A stretch of DNA of 25,604 bases, from contig JBQTIM010000122.1 in assembly GCA_052388135.1 (NCBI GenBank), positions 1-25,604 of the forward strand, read 5' to 3'. This DNA is from JBQTIM01 sp052388135 (GTDB lineage Bacteria > Elusimicrobiota > Elusimicrobia > FEN-1173). Positions 6,570 to 14,202 of the stretch are shown here, piece by piece. The notes under the pieces were generated by a model. It saw only the letters and a program-made list of their open reading frames with translations. It did not search any database and was not told the DNA's origin. Positions within the stretch are counted from its first letter, which is position 1. Every line of letters begins with the position of its first letter. Both the position numbers and the translations under genes were made by a program.

Positions 6570-8090
6570 TCAGGCTTGAGGTGGCGCGGGAGAGTCGAAG
6601 CGCGGTTCTGGTACTTCCGTGGAAGAGGGAGACAGGGTAGAAACGGCATGGACAGCCTGAGAGAGAGGCAAAGTCACGCGGAACGAGGCCCCAAAACCCA
6701 AGCCCTGGCTTTCGGCCTGAATGTCGCCGCCAAAGCTTCGGACGATGCCCAGGGAAATGGACAGGCCCAACCCCGTGCCTTGTCCGATGCCCTTGGTGGT
6801 GAAAAAAGGCTCGAAGATGCGGCGGAGATGCTCCAGGGCGATGCCTTGGCCCGAGTCGGAAAAAACGGTCTCCACGGCCGACGGGGAGCCGTCCTCCGAA
6901 AGCCGCGGGCGGGTCGTCACCGTCAAGGTTCCGCCCCCCGGCATGGCCTGGATGGCGTTGGTGGCCAGGTTCAAAAACACCTGTTGAATTTCCTGCTCAT
7001 GGCCCTGGATCAGGGGCAACGCCGGGTCCAAATTTTTTTCGACGACCACGCCCTGGGCGAGGATATCGGTGGAACACAGCTCCAGGGCTTCCAGGACCGT
7101 TCTGTTCACGTCCACGTCCGACGGAGCGGCCTCTTTTTTTTGCCGGGAAAAATCCAAAAGGGAGCGGACAATCTGCTTGCAGCGGAGGGCGGCCCGCTCG
7201 ATCTTTTGGGCGGAAACGCGGGCGGGATCCTCGGCGGAGAGCTTTTGCAGGAGCAACTGGGCCTGGCCCAGCACACCGGTGAGGGGATTGTTGATCTCGT
7301 GGGCCACGCCTCCGGCCAGCTGGCCCACGGCGCTCATGCGGTGCATATGCACCGTCTGGTTTTCCAGCTGCTTCAGGTTTTCCGCCATTTGGTTGAAGGA
7401 CTGAGCGAGCTGGCCGAGCTCGTCCTCCGCGGGCAGGGGGATGCGGTGGTCCCATTTGCCGCCGCCGAAGGCCGTGGTGCCCTGCTGGAGCAAACGCAGG
7501 GAGCGGGACATGGTGCGGTAGGTGCTGACGGCCAGAAAGAGGCCCAGAATGGCCCCCGCCAGCCCCAAACCCAGGATCCAGCGGCCGGCCAGGGCGGCGC
7601 GGCCCTTCATCCGCTCGTAAGTCCTGGTCACCTCCTCGGCGATTTGGGTTTCAAGCTCGCCGACGGAGCGGAAGAACTCCTCCGCGCGCGGCAGGAAGGT
7701 CGCCGCGGCCTGCTCCAGGGCGCGGCCCCTGTTGACGCGGGAAGACGTGATGACGGGCGCCGCCGCCTTGAGCAGACGCTCATAATCTCTCTGCAGTCCC
7801 CGGGCGGCCGGGCCCAAACCGTTCAAGCGGTCGAGGACAAGCGGGCTGAGTTCTTCGAACTGCTCGAGGTACTGCGCTTCCCCGAAAAGGAAATAAGCGT
7901 CGAAGGCGGACTTTTGCCGCGCCGCCAGCACCTGAAGGCTGCGGACCTTCGCCACCTCTTCCATCTTTTGCAGGGAAAAGGAAAAAGCCCCGACGAACTT
8001 CGATCCCGACCAGAAAACCAGCCCCCCCGACGCCAGCAGGATGCCCGCCGTGGCCATGGCCAAGAGGGCCAGCCGGGTCCGGATTTTCAC
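6570..8090 (-). CDS. Membrane sensor histidine kinase
   Basis: A 506-residue two-component kinase. Transmembrane helices at about 7-28 and 169-190 bracket an extracytoplasmic helical sensor of about 140 residues. A HAMP linker (about 190-243) follows. The dimerisation domain has its H-box at 'GGVAHEINNPLTGV', with phospho-acceptor His264. The catalytic domain has an N-box ('LNLATNAIQAM', 373-383), G1 'DSGQGI' (412-417), an F-box 'FEPFFTTK', and G2 'GQGTGLGL'. This arrangement resembles the NtrB/ZraS-like HPK4 class. The C-terminal 25 residues are Pro/Ser-rich. The start is GTG, 40 bases after the ppcA stop, without an obvious ribosome-binding site. The adjacent MerR-receiver protein is the likely phosphotransfer partner. 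The sensed signal cannot be told from the sequence. Confidence 0.92.
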   Translation of the reverse strand: MKIRTRLALLAMATAGILLASGGLVFWSGSKFVGAFSFSLQKMEEVAKVRSLQVLAARQKSAFDAYFLFGEAQYLEQFEELSPLVLDRLNGLGPAARGLQRDYERLLKAAAPVITSSRVNRGRALEQAAATFLPRAEEFFRSVGELETQIAEEVTRTYERMKGRAALAGRWILGLGLAGAILGLFLAVSTYRTMSRSLRLLQQGTTAFGGGKWDHRIPLPAEDELGQLAQSFNQMAENLKQLENQTVHMHRMSAVGQLAGGVAHEINNPLTGVLGQAQLLLQKLSAEDPARVSAQKIERAALRCKQIVRSLLDFSRQKKEAAPSDVDVNRTVLEALELCSTDILAQGVVVEKNLDPALPLIQGHEQEIQQVFLNLATNAIQAMPGGGTLTVTTRPRLSEDGSPSAVETVFSDSGQGIALEHLRRIFEPFFTTKGIGQGTGLGLSISLGIVRSFGGDIQAESQGLGFGASFRVTLPLSQAVHAVSTLSPSSTEVPEPRFDSPAPPQA

Positions 8091-8130
8091 GCCGGGCCCC
8101 GGCGGACGGCGGCGCCTCCCGGCGCGCGGG

Positions 8131-9618
8131 TCATCCGAGGAATTTCCGCTCCCGGCCGGCCTGCTCGATGAGCTCGCTCACCGTGCGGTCGAAGTTTTTT
8201 CCCAGGCACTTGCGGATGGCCCGCACCAGGGACTGGTGGATGAGGTTCGGCTCCACGTCCAGCCGGAGCAGGCGCAGCGTCCGCTTGATGTCGGCGGCCA
8301 CGCGGGGCGGCAACAGGTCCAGGGACTGCGGATCGAAATATTGCAGGGCGTCCGCCATGTCTTGACGGAAATTGGGGTAATTCTCGAGGATGAAGGGAAT
8401 GTCCCGCCGGGAAAGAGCTTCCAGGCCCAGGAGTTCCGGCGGCACGCCCAGGCTGTAAAGGGACGCGCAGAAACCGATGGCCCTGGGCAGATGCACGCCG
8501 GACACGGAGCGCGCGTAGCCGAACAGGCCGACGTGCAGCCTCCGCTTGCGGCGGGACGGAACGAACCGCGCCACGTCGTTGATGAGGGGCGCCAGGGGCG
8601 CCACCTGGCCGGCGTAGCACGCCGCCATTTTTTCCACCAGCTCCAAAACGCGCGGCTCGTCCTCCACCGGAATCGGCGCCCGCCGCCGGGCGGCCTTGAG
8701 CTGGCGGATGGCGTTGCGGACCAATTCCTCGGGATAGTCGAATTTGAAGGCCGACTGGATGGTGAACGTCTGCACCGACGGATAGCCCTTGAGACGCGTG
8801 TTGATGCTCGTGGGCTTGAAGTTTCCCCGGAACGGCGCCGTGCCCAGCCCCACGATGGGATAGATGGGGATGCCGGCGCGGGCTTCCAATTGATGCAGGC
8901 GCGAAAGGGCGATCTTGAGCAGGAGCACCGCGCTGGCCGACCCGTAGGTCATGGCCGGGTCCGAGCGCGCCAGGAACACCCGCTGATGGTCGAGGGGCTT
9001 GCCGCGCATGTATTCCTCGACGATGGTATCGGCCCGCAGCATGGAGTCCTTGTCCTCGATGAGAGGGATCACGCGGATGCTTTCGGGCTTGAAGTCGCCG
9101 ATCCATTCGCGCAAGGTCACGTCGCCCGGGATCACCTGACGGTCCGCCTTGCCGGACACGAACTCGCGGTAGTAGTGCCAGATGCGGCTCACTTCCACCG
9201 CGTTCGTGGTCATGGGAAGGATGATCTCGAAGATGGGGGCGACGTCCTTCTTGTAGAAGGCGCGGGCGATGTCGAAGGAGCGCGGGATGCTTTCCAGGAC
9301 TTCCAGGAGCACCTTGGCCATGCCGCGCTCGCGGGACGGGTTGGGCACGCGCAGGGTGAGAAACACGTCCCGGCCCAGCCTTTTCTTTCGGAAATAGGAC
9401 GGCTGGGCGGCCAGGAGCTTGGAGACGACGAAGGCGTCCACCTCTTTTCCTTCGTGGTCCCACATCTGCTCGTCGCAGCCGAAGCGGCTGAAGGCGTGGT
9501 AGGCTTCCTGCACCTCCCCCTCGCCCCCGATGGCCGCCCCGTCCCCGAAATAGGGGACGTGGGCGTTGTCGGGATGCTGGGTGCTCATGCAGCGGGGAAC
9601 GGCCGGCTTTTGAGGCAT
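8131..9618 (-). CDS. ppcA: Phosphoenolpyruvate carboxylase, archaeal type
   Basis: A 495-residue enzyme that carboxylates phosphoenolpyruvate with bicarbonate to form oxaloacetate, replenishing the TCA cycle. The length and the N-terminal 'RCMSTQHPDN' (9-18) identify the short archaeal-type family (PpcA) rather than the ~900-residue bacterial enzyme. Further supporting motifs are 'FLARSDPAMTYGS' (215-227) and 'GLGTAPFRGNF' (257-267), consistent with the conserved PEP-binding core. The family is widespread in archaea and known only in some bacteria, so acquisition by transfer is possible, though base composition matches the neighbours. The ATG has no strong Shine-Dalgarno, and the sodC terminator ends 37 bases upstream. 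The kinase gene follows after 40 bases, but a functional link is not evident. Confidence 0.93.
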   Translation of the reverse strand: MPQKPAVPRCMSTQHPDNAHVPYFGDGAAIGGEGEVQEAYHAFSRFGCDEQMWDHEGKEVDAFVVSKLLAAQPSYFRKKRLGRDVFLTLRVPNPSRERGMAKVLLEVLESIPRSFDIARAFYKKDVAPIFEIILPMTTNAVEVSRIWHYYREFVSGKADRQVIPGDVTLREWIGDFKPESIRVIPLIEDKDSMLRADTIVEEYMRGKPLDHQRVFLARSDPAMTYGSASAVLLLKIALSRLHQLEARAGIPIYPIVGLGTAPFRGNFKPTSINTRLKGYPSVQTFTIQSAFKFDYPEELVRNAIRQLKAARRRAPIPVEDEPRVLELVEKMAACYAGQVAPLAPLINDVARFVPSRRKRRLHVGLFGYARSVSGVHLPRAIGFCASLYSLGVPPELLGLEALSRRDIPFILENYPNFRQDMADALQYFDPQSLDLLPPRVAADIKRTLRLLRLDVEPNLIHQSLVRAIRKCLGKNFDRTVSELIEQAGRERKFLG

Positions 9619-9626
9619 GGGGCCTT

Positions 9627-9655
9627 ATGCTATCAAATGATCCTCTTTAAGACAA
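9627..9655 (-). promoter_or_regulatory. Candidate ppcA promoter giving a near-leaderless mRNA
   Basis: TTGTCT (9650-9655) and TAGCAT (9627-9632) are 17 bases apart. Only eight bases separate the -10 element from the ATG, so transcription would begin at or just before the start codon. The -35 element touches the sodC terminator stem. The hexamers are imperfect, so this is tentative. Confidence 0.35.
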
Positions 9656-9686
9656 AAGTCCGCGATCGCCGGAGATCGCGGACTTT
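9655..9686 (-). terminator. Hairpin terminator after sodC
   Basis: A perfect 13-bp stem (AAAGTCCGCGATC with GATCGCGGACTTT) around a six-base loop lies 8 bases after the sodC stop. On the minus strand it ends in a short T run (CTTTTGTC). The stem is nearly symmetrical, so weak action in the other direction is also possible. Confidence 0.65.
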
Positions 9687-9694
9687 CGAAAACT

Positions 9695-10228
9695 TTATTC
9701 CTGGGCGGGGCCGATGACGCCGCAGGCGATGCGGGGGCCGGCGTTGCCGGCGGGCTGGCTCGTCAAGTCGTCCGCCTCGGCGTGGACGACCACGGCGCGG
9801 CCGACGATGGAATGAGGCCCGGACAGGCTGAGCCTGGAGTGCTTCAGGGCCACGCGGGCGAAGCCCTGGGCGTCCGCCGTGACGTTGCCCAAATCCCCGG
9901 CGTGCCGCTCGGCGGAGTCGGGCCCTCCGTGCATGCGCCCGGCGGGGTTGAAGTGGCCGCCGGCGGCCTGCCCGTCGGGCCCGCACTCGCCGTTCTCATG
10001 GATGTGGAATCCATGGCGCGCGTTGGGCTTCAGCCCGCTGATCTGGGCGGACACGGCGACGTCGGATCCTACTTGGGAGAATTCCACGTGGCCGGACGTG
10101 ATGTTCCCCGCCGTGGGCGAAAGCGCGGCGCGGACCATGCCGGAGGCCGGTGATTTTTTCCTGCCCGCCGCGGAAACCGCGGGGACAGCGAGCAGCGATG
10201 CGATCAGAGCGACGACGACTTTGTGCAT
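9695..10228 (-). CDS. sodC: Cu/Zn superoxide dismutase, exported
   Basis: A 177-residue enzyme that converts superoxide to oxygen and hydrogen peroxide outside the cytoplasm. The open frame extends further upstream, but the ATG at 10228 is chosen for its strong GGAGG six bases before it and because it begins a signal peptide (MHKVVVALIASLLAVPAVSAA). All metal ligands are visible: copper His75, His77, His92 (bridging) and His149; zinc His92, His100, His109 and Asp112. The disulfide pair is Cys82/Cys169, and the active-site Arg166 lies in 'GPRIACGVIG'. Length is normal for bacterial SodC. It has its own promoter and terminator, so it is probably monocistronic. Its presence implies exposure to oxygen or to external superoxide. 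Confidence 0.95.
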   Translation of the reverse strand: MHKVVVALIASLLAVPAVSAAGRKKSPASGMVRAALSPTAGNITSGHVEFSQVGSDVAVSAQISGLKPNARHGFHIHENGECGPDGQAAGGHFNPAGRMHGGPDSAERHAGDLGNVTADAQGFARVALKHSRLSLSGPHSIVGRAVVVHAEADDLTSQPAGNAGPRIACGVIGPAQE

Positions 10229-10315
10229 GTTTCCTCCTTCTTGTGAGAGGGTGATTCCGGAAGGCGCGGCGCCCGGTCGGGACCGCGCGGACGGAAGCTC
10301 CGGATTCTGCCCCCT

Positions 10316-10344
10316 ATCATAACACTCCGGGCGCTTCCTGTCCC
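10316..10344 (-). promoter_or_regulatory. Probable sigma-70-type promoter of sodC
   Basis: GGGACA (10339-10344), a 17-base spacer and TATGAT (10316-10321), preceded by TG in the extended -10 position. The predicted start of transcription is near 10309, leaving a leader of about 80 bases before the sodC ATG. Spacing and hexamers fit well, but no experiment is available. Confidence 0.55.
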
Positions 10345-10375
10345 CGGGGCGGACGTCCCGCCGCGCCGTCCGGCC

Positions 10376-10408
10376 AACAAAAAGCCCCGCCGGGCCGCGG
10401 CGGGGCTT
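10376..10408 (-). terminator. Strong intrinsic terminator after the DUF1328 pair
   Basis: An 11-bp perfect GC-rich stem (AAGCCCCGCCG with CGGCGGGGCTT) with a five-base loop lies 23 bases after the stop of the second DUF1328 gene. On the minus strand it is followed by TTTTTGTT. It separates this pair from sodC. Confidence 0.88.
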
Positions 10409-10431
10409 GGCCTCGAGAGGACGTCGGCCGG

Positions 10432-10596
10432 TCAGAGCGTGGGTCGCCTTCCCAGGACGAGGGAGGCGATGAACACCACCAGGAACACGAAGAACAGGAT
10501 CTTGGCGATCCCGGCCGCGGTGCCGGCGATTCCGCCGAAACCGAGAACGCCGGCCACGATGGCGACGATCAGGAACAAGATGGACCACGAGAGCAT
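10432..10596 (-). CDS. DUF1328 (YtjA-type) small membrane protein, second copy
   Basis: A 54-residue peptide of two hydrophobic helices (about 3-20 and 29-48) joined by the conserved 'GFGGIAGTAAGIAK' turn, ending RRPTL. This matches the DUF1328/YtjA family of tiny inner-membrane proteins, whose function is unknown and which are often linked to stress. An AAGGAGG seven bases before the ATG fixes the start. It lies 19 bases after the paralogue at 10616-10798 and ends before a strong terminator, so the two form a bicistron. Confidence 0.85.
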   Translation of the reverse strand: MLSWSILFLIVAIVAGVLGFGGIAGTAAGIAKILFFVFLVVFIASLVLGRRPTL

Positions 10597-10615
10597 GGCT
10601 TTTCCTCCTTTCCGG

Positions 10616-10798
10616 CTACAGGGCCTTTTTTAATTTCTTGGCCGCGACGACGGCCATGACCACGGTGATGATGAATCCCAGCAGGAAGATGCCGAAGAGC
10701 ACTTGAGCGATGGTGGCGGCCACGCCCGCCGCGGCGCCGAAACCGAAAGCGCCGGCGAGGACGGAGACGATGAGGAACAGGAGAGCCCATTTCAACAT
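10616..10798 (-). CDS. DUF1328 (YtjA-type) small membrane protein, first copy
   Basis: A 60-residue paralogue of the next gene, sharing 'LFLIV..LAGAFGFG.AAGVAATIAQVLF' and the two-helix layout, but with a basic C-terminal tail (KKLKKAL) in place of RRPTL. The tail probably faces the cytoplasm. AAGGGG about nine bases upstream serves as the ribosome-binding site. The pair arose by tandem duplication. Divergence between the copies is considerable, so it is not a recent event. Function is unknown; a stress or envelope role is inferred from the family only. Confidence 0.82.
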   Translation of the reverse strand: MLKWALLFLIVSVLAGAFGFGAAAGVAATIAQVLFGIFLLGFIITVVMAVVAAKKLKKAL

Positions 10799-10914
10799 GT
10801 CAGAACCCCTTTCTCCGGAAAGCGTTCCTCCGGCGCGGAAAATCTACGGGTCCTGATAACGGTTGTCGTTTGGCAGGTGTGGGGAAGGCGGGGGGTGAAC
10901 CTACGCTTATCTTA

Positions 10915-11757
10915 TCATTTTTTGCCGGGGGCGGGGAGGACGACGCCTTCCAGCTTTATCCGGCCGGCCTTCTGCAGAACCCGTCCCAGGAAACGGCGCC
11001 CCAGCGCGGTGAACTTGGCCGGATCGTCGGAAGAAAAAAATTCGCAGCCCCCGCGCGCGGACGGCGGGGCGGAAAGGCCGTCCTGCTCCAGGCGGGTCCG
11101 CACGGCCTTGGCGGTTTCCTCGGCGGAATCGATAAGCTCCGCCGCGCCGGCCGTTTCCTTGAGGACGGGTTTAAGCAAGGGATAATGGGTGCAACCCAGA
11201 ACAAGGGTGTCGATCCTTTTGGCCAGAAGGGGCGACAAATAGTGGGTCGCCACCCGGCGTGTCACGGGGCCGGACAGCCAGCCCTCCTCCACCAGCGGGA
11301 CGAGGAGCGGGCAGGCCGCGCTGAAGACTTGCACCGATCCGTCGAGCCGCCGGATGGCCTCCTCGTAGGCGCCGCTGCGCACCGTGGCTTCCGTGCCGAC
11401 GACGCCCACGCGGCCCGTGCGCGTGGCCGCCAGGGCCGCGCGCGCCCCCGGCTCCAGGACGCCCAGGACGGGCGCGGGCGCGGCGGCGCGCAGTTGGGGC
11501 AGCGCCAGCGCCGAAACCGTGTTGCAGGCGGCCACCACCATCTTCACGCCCCGCCGGCGCAGGAAGCCCGTGATCTCCAGCGCGTAGCGGCGCACCGCCT
11601 CGGGAGATTTGGTTCCATAGGGCACCCGGGCCGTGTCGCCGACATAAATGAATTTTTCCCTCGGCAGGAGCTCCAGGAGGGCGCGCACCACGGTGAGGCC
11701 GCCCACGCCCGAATCGAAAACGCCGATGGGCGCGCGGCCGGATTTACGAGCGGTCAT
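10915..11757 (-). CDS. murI: Glutamate racemase
   Basis: A 280-residue cofactor-independent racemase that makes D-glutamate for peptidoglycan. The substrate loop 'GVFDSGVGGLTV' (12-23) and both catalytic cysteines are present: Cys78 in 'VVAACNTVSA' and Cys189 in 'LVLGCTHYPLL'. 'YVGDTARVPYGTKS' and the typical length support the assignment. The enzyme is cytoplasmic. It follows an amidase gene by 83 bases in the same direction, so two cell-wall genes are adjacent. No strong Shine-Dalgarno is seen before the ATG at 11757. A 116-base gap separates it from the DUF1328 pair, with no clear terminator. Confidence 0.95.
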   Translation of the reverse strand: MTARKSGRAPIGVFDSGVGGLTVVRALLELLPREKFIYVGDTARVPYGTKSPEAVRRYALEITGFLRRRGVKMVVAACNTVSALALPQLRAAAPAPVLGVLEPGARAALAATRTGRVGVVGTEATVRSGAYEEAIRRLDGSVQVFSAACPLLVPLVEEGWLSGPVTRRVATHYLSPLLAKRIDTLVLGCTHYPLLKPVLKETAGAAELIDSAEETAKAVRTRLEQDGLSAPPSARGGCEFFSSDDPAKFTALGRRFLGRVLQKAGRIKLEGVVLPAPGKK

Positions 11758-11840
11758 AGGAGAAAACCTGGCGGCCGGAAAAGCCGAAAGAAAGAGCCGG
11801 GGCCCTTCCCGCGTTCCGGCCGGACGCCGTCATCCCCGCG

Positions 11841-13484
11841 TCAGCTTCCCGAGGAGGCGCGGGCCCGCGCCTGGGTTTTGCGTTTTTCGTAGTCGAGGAC
11901 GGCGCCGCGCAGGGCGGACACGATGTCGTTTTGGAACCTTCGAGAGCGCAGCAAGCCTTCCTCCTGGGGATGGGTGATGAAAGCCGACTCGACCAAAACG
12001 GCGGGCATGTCGGCCCCTTTCAAAACATAGAATGCCGCCTGCTTCACGCCGCGGCTGGGCACGGACAGGCGCCGCTTCGCCTGGCCGGCGATGAGCGCCG
12101 CCACCTCCGACGATTCGTTCATGGTCTCCGTCTTGGCCATGGACCACAGCAAATCCTGGATTTTCAGCTTGGCCTTGCCCGTGAGGCCCTCCAGCTCCAG
12201 CACGGAGTTCTCGCGCCGGGCCACGGCCGCGGCGGCCTCGTCGGTGGCCTTTTCGGAAAGGAAGTAAACCTCGAAACCGCTGGATTTGCGGGACAGGGCC
12301 GCGTTGCAATGGATGGAAATGAAAAGGTCCGCTTTCTTCTCGTTGGCCAGCCGGGTGCGATCTTCGAGCGGAATGAACTCGTCGTCGCGCCGGGTGAGGA
12401 TGACGTCGAAGCGTCCGTCCTTCTCCAGGGCCTTGGCCAAAGCGCGGGCGATCTGCAAATTGATGTCTTTCTCCAGAACGCCGCGCGGGCCCACGGCGCC
12501 GGCGTCCTTGCCGCCGTGGCCAGCGTCCACGACGATGGTGCGGATGGCCGATGGAGCCCGCAGGGACGGCGGCGGAGATTGTTTATTGTCGGAGGGCGCG
12601 GGGATGATGTCATCGAAACTTATGGAAGGCACCGCGCGCGGCCCGGCGGGAACCGGCGCCAAAGGCGGCACGGGAGGGGCTTTGGCCGACGGCGGAACGC
12701 CCGTGGACCCCGGCGCCGCGGGCACCTCCACCACCAGGCGGCGGGGCGATTCCTCCAGACGCACGCGGGGATCCGCGGCGCCGGCCGCCGTTTGGATGTG
12801 CAGGTCGCAGCTTCGGCTCTTGGGCTTCAAACGAACGGATTCCACCAAGCCGTCCTTCACTTCCAGGCTCTCCTCCCGCCCGCAGCGGCCGCCGAAAAAG
12901 CGGACGACGAGAAGGCCGTTGCGGCGGGAAAGCACGCGGTAATGCACGCGGGGAGCCAGCTCAAGAACAACGCGGCTGCGCCCGTCCAACGAGTGAAGCT
13001 CAGGGGAGGAAACCCCGGGCACCGTGTCCACCACCAGGGAGCGCGGGGCGGCGTCCCAGCGGACCGAAGCGCCGGCGAATTCCTGGAACTCCGGCGACGA
13101 CAACAGCGAGATCGGCACGTAGGCGTCGCCCGTCCACCAGCGCACTTCCGTTTCCAACGGGACCGCGCGTCCCTGAAGGACGGCGGTGGAGGCGTCGAGG
13201 GAGAATTCCGCGCGGCGCCCGTGGAGCTGGTAGGTGACCTGCCGCGACACCCGCCGCCACGCGCTCTTGCCGCCGAAAAGCCTCTGAACGTCCCGCAGGG
13301 CGAGGCAGGGGGCATCGTTGATCTGGACCGTCTCCATGTCCGTGCGGATGCGGCCGTCCACGACGGCGGTCATGGGCTCCCGGGGCAGGGGCGGACGCCG
13401 CGACTGCGCCTCCGCCGAGGCGGCGAGCGCGGCGCAGGCCGCAAGAACGCAAAGGGGGATTTTCAAGGCGCGGTGAGGATGCAT
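11841..13484 (-). CDS. N-acetylmuramoyl-L-alanine amidase (Amidase_3) with N-terminal wall-binding-type domains
   Basis: A 547-residue exported zinc amidase that cleaves the bond between N-acetylmuramic acid and the stem peptide. The open frame extends 71 codons upstream, but the ATG at 13484 begins a signal peptide (about 1-26, ending SAEAQ) and is preferred. Residues about 40-155 resemble the copper-amine-oxidase N-terminal-type domain; 160-255 resemble an AMIN domain. A Pro-rich linker (about 256-310) leads to the catalytic domain (315-532). The zinc ligands are His323 ('VDAGHGGKDAGA'), Glu338 and His392 ('SIHCNA'). The catalytic Glu499 lies in 'VLVESAFITHPQEE'. The role is cell separation or wall remodelling in the periplasm. 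There is no Shine-Dalgarno. murI follows. Confidence 0.92.
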   Translation of the reverse strand: MHPHRALKIPLCVLAACAALAASAEAQSRRPPLPREPMTAVVDGRIRTDMETVQINDAPCLALRDVQRLFGGKSAWRRVSRQVTYQLHGRRAEFSLDASTAVLQGRAVPLETEVRWWTGDAYVPISLLSSPEFQEFAGASVRWDAAPRSLVVDTVPGVSSPELHSLDGRSRVVLELAPRVHYRVLSRRNGLLVVRFFGGRCGREESLEVKDGLVESVRLKPKSRSCDLHIQTAAGAADPRVRLEESPRRLVVEVPAAPGSTGVPPSAKAPPVPPLAPVPAGPRAVPSISFDDIIPAPSDNKQSPPPSLRAPSAIRTIVVDAGHGGKDAGAVGPRGVLEKDINLQIARALAKALEKDGRFDVILTRRDDEFIPLEDRTRLANEKKADLFISIHCNAALSRKSSGFEVYFLSEKATDEAAAAVARRENSVLELEGLTGKAKLKIQDLLWSMAKTETMNESSEVAALIAGQAKRRLSVPSRGVKQAAFYVLKGADMPAVLVESAFITHPQEEGLLRSRRFQNDIVSALRGAVLDYEKRKTQARARASSGS

Positions 13485-13493
13485 GTAAAGAAT

Positions 13494-13522
13494 ATGATAA
13501 CGCCGCCGGCCCGCCGACGCAA
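13494..13522 (-). promoter_or_regulatory. Candidate amidase promoter close to the start codon
   Basis: TTGCGT (13517-13522), a 17-base spacer and TATCAT (13494-13499). The -10 element ends nine bases before the ATG, which has no ribosome-binding site. If used, the transcript would be leaderless or nearly so. Confidence 0.4.
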
Positions 13523-13578
13523 GAGAATTCCGTCGGCAGCGAACGGGCTTGGCGGCACGGCCGCGGGCCGAACCGCCG

Positions 13579-13944
13579 TCACTCGCGCGTTCCCAAGGCC
13601 TCCGGAAACCGCGCTTCGAAGGCGCCGCGGGGCATGACGCGCGTCCAGCCCATGCGCCGGGCCGTTTCCATGAGCTCCGTTCGCCCGTGGGCGGCAAAGG
13701 CCCATTTTTCCGCCGACGGCCAACGGGCCGCCAGGACCGCCATCAGGTCGAGGCAGGGAAAACCGCGGCTCTCCATATCCGCCACCAGGACGTCGAAGGG
13801 CCCGGGCCGGCTTTCCGCTTCAGCCAGGGATTTGACGACGATCAGACCGGCCCCGCCCCGCCGGGCCATGGCGTGAAGCTTGGCCGCGAAGAAAAGGTCG
13901 TCCACCGCCGCCAGGATGCTTTTACCGCGCGCCCCGGAATTCAT
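13579..13944 (-). CDS. Small stand-alone receiver-like protein
   Basis: A 121-residue protein with an overall receiver (CheY-like) layout: an acidic pair Asp15/Asp16 ('ILAAVDDLFFAAKL'), a candidate phospho-acceptor Asp56 in 'DVLVADMES', and a C-terminal 'VMPRGAFEARFPEAL'. The invariant lysine of true receivers appears to be replaced by arginine (about Arg106), so normal phosphorylation is doubtful. The ATG at 13944 is chosen because residues before it in the longer frame look non-coding; a G-rich stretch lies about 12 bases upstream. There is no output domain. It lies 94 bases before the amidase gene and is divergent from the plus-strand gene at 14016. I recognise the type (short 'VDDLFFA' receiver-like proteins) but no function. 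Confidence 0.65.
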   Translation of the reverse strand: MNSGARGKSILAAVDDLFFAAKLHAMARRGGAGLIVVKSLAEAESRPGPFDVLVADMESRGFPCLDLMAVLAARWPSAEKWAFAAHGRTELMETARRMGWTRVMPRGAFEARFPEALGTRE

Positions 13945-14015
13945 AAAATAAAAGTTCCCCCCGGCGCGTAAGCCCCCCGCCCCGCGCCCCAACGTCCCGC
14001 CCCAAGGAGGCCCAC

Positions 14016-14192
14016 ATGGCCCGATACGGCAAGAAGTCTCAAGAGAAAGTCAAAAAAACCATGCACGAGTACAAGCGGGGGAAGCTCCGCTCCGGAACGT
14101 CCGGCAAGAAGGTGAAGAGCCGCAAGCAGGCCATCGCCATCGGCCTGTCCCAGGCCCGGCGCTCCGGCGCCAAGGTGCCTTCCGCGCGCTGA
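14016..14192 (+). CDS. DUF6496-like small basic protein
   Basis: The only gene on the plus strand: 58 residues, very rich in Lys/Arg, beginning MARYGKKSQEKVKKTMHEYK and containing 'SRKQAIAIGLSQARRSGAKVP'. This matches what I know of the DUF6496 family of short basic proteins of unknown function; nucleic-acid binding is plausible from charge alone. A perfect AAGGAGG (14004-14010), five bases before the ATG, decides the start. It is divergent from the receiver-like gene, sharing a 71-base promoter region, and converges on rng with only 10 bases between the stop codons. No terminator hairpin is seen there. Confidence 0.82.
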   Translation: MARYGKKSQEKVKKTMHEYKRGKLRSGTSGKKVKSRKQAIAIGLSQARRSGAKVPSAR

Positions 14193-14202
14193 AGCGAAAG
14201 GG

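Noticed and set aside
6513..8171. A plus-strand open frame of 552 codons antisense to the histidine kinase
   Set aside because: It is a shadow of the kinase, whose H, N, G1 and G2 boxes are all intact on the minus strand.
10229..10588. An upstream extension of the sodC frame to about 297 codons
   Set aside because: The extension reads as non-coding Arg-rich sequence, overlaps a DUF1328 gene, a terminator and the promoter, and the internal ATG has a perfect ribosome-binding site and signal peptide.
13485..13697. An upstream extension of the amidase frame
   Set aside because: It would bury the signal peptide and overlap the end of the receiver-like gene.
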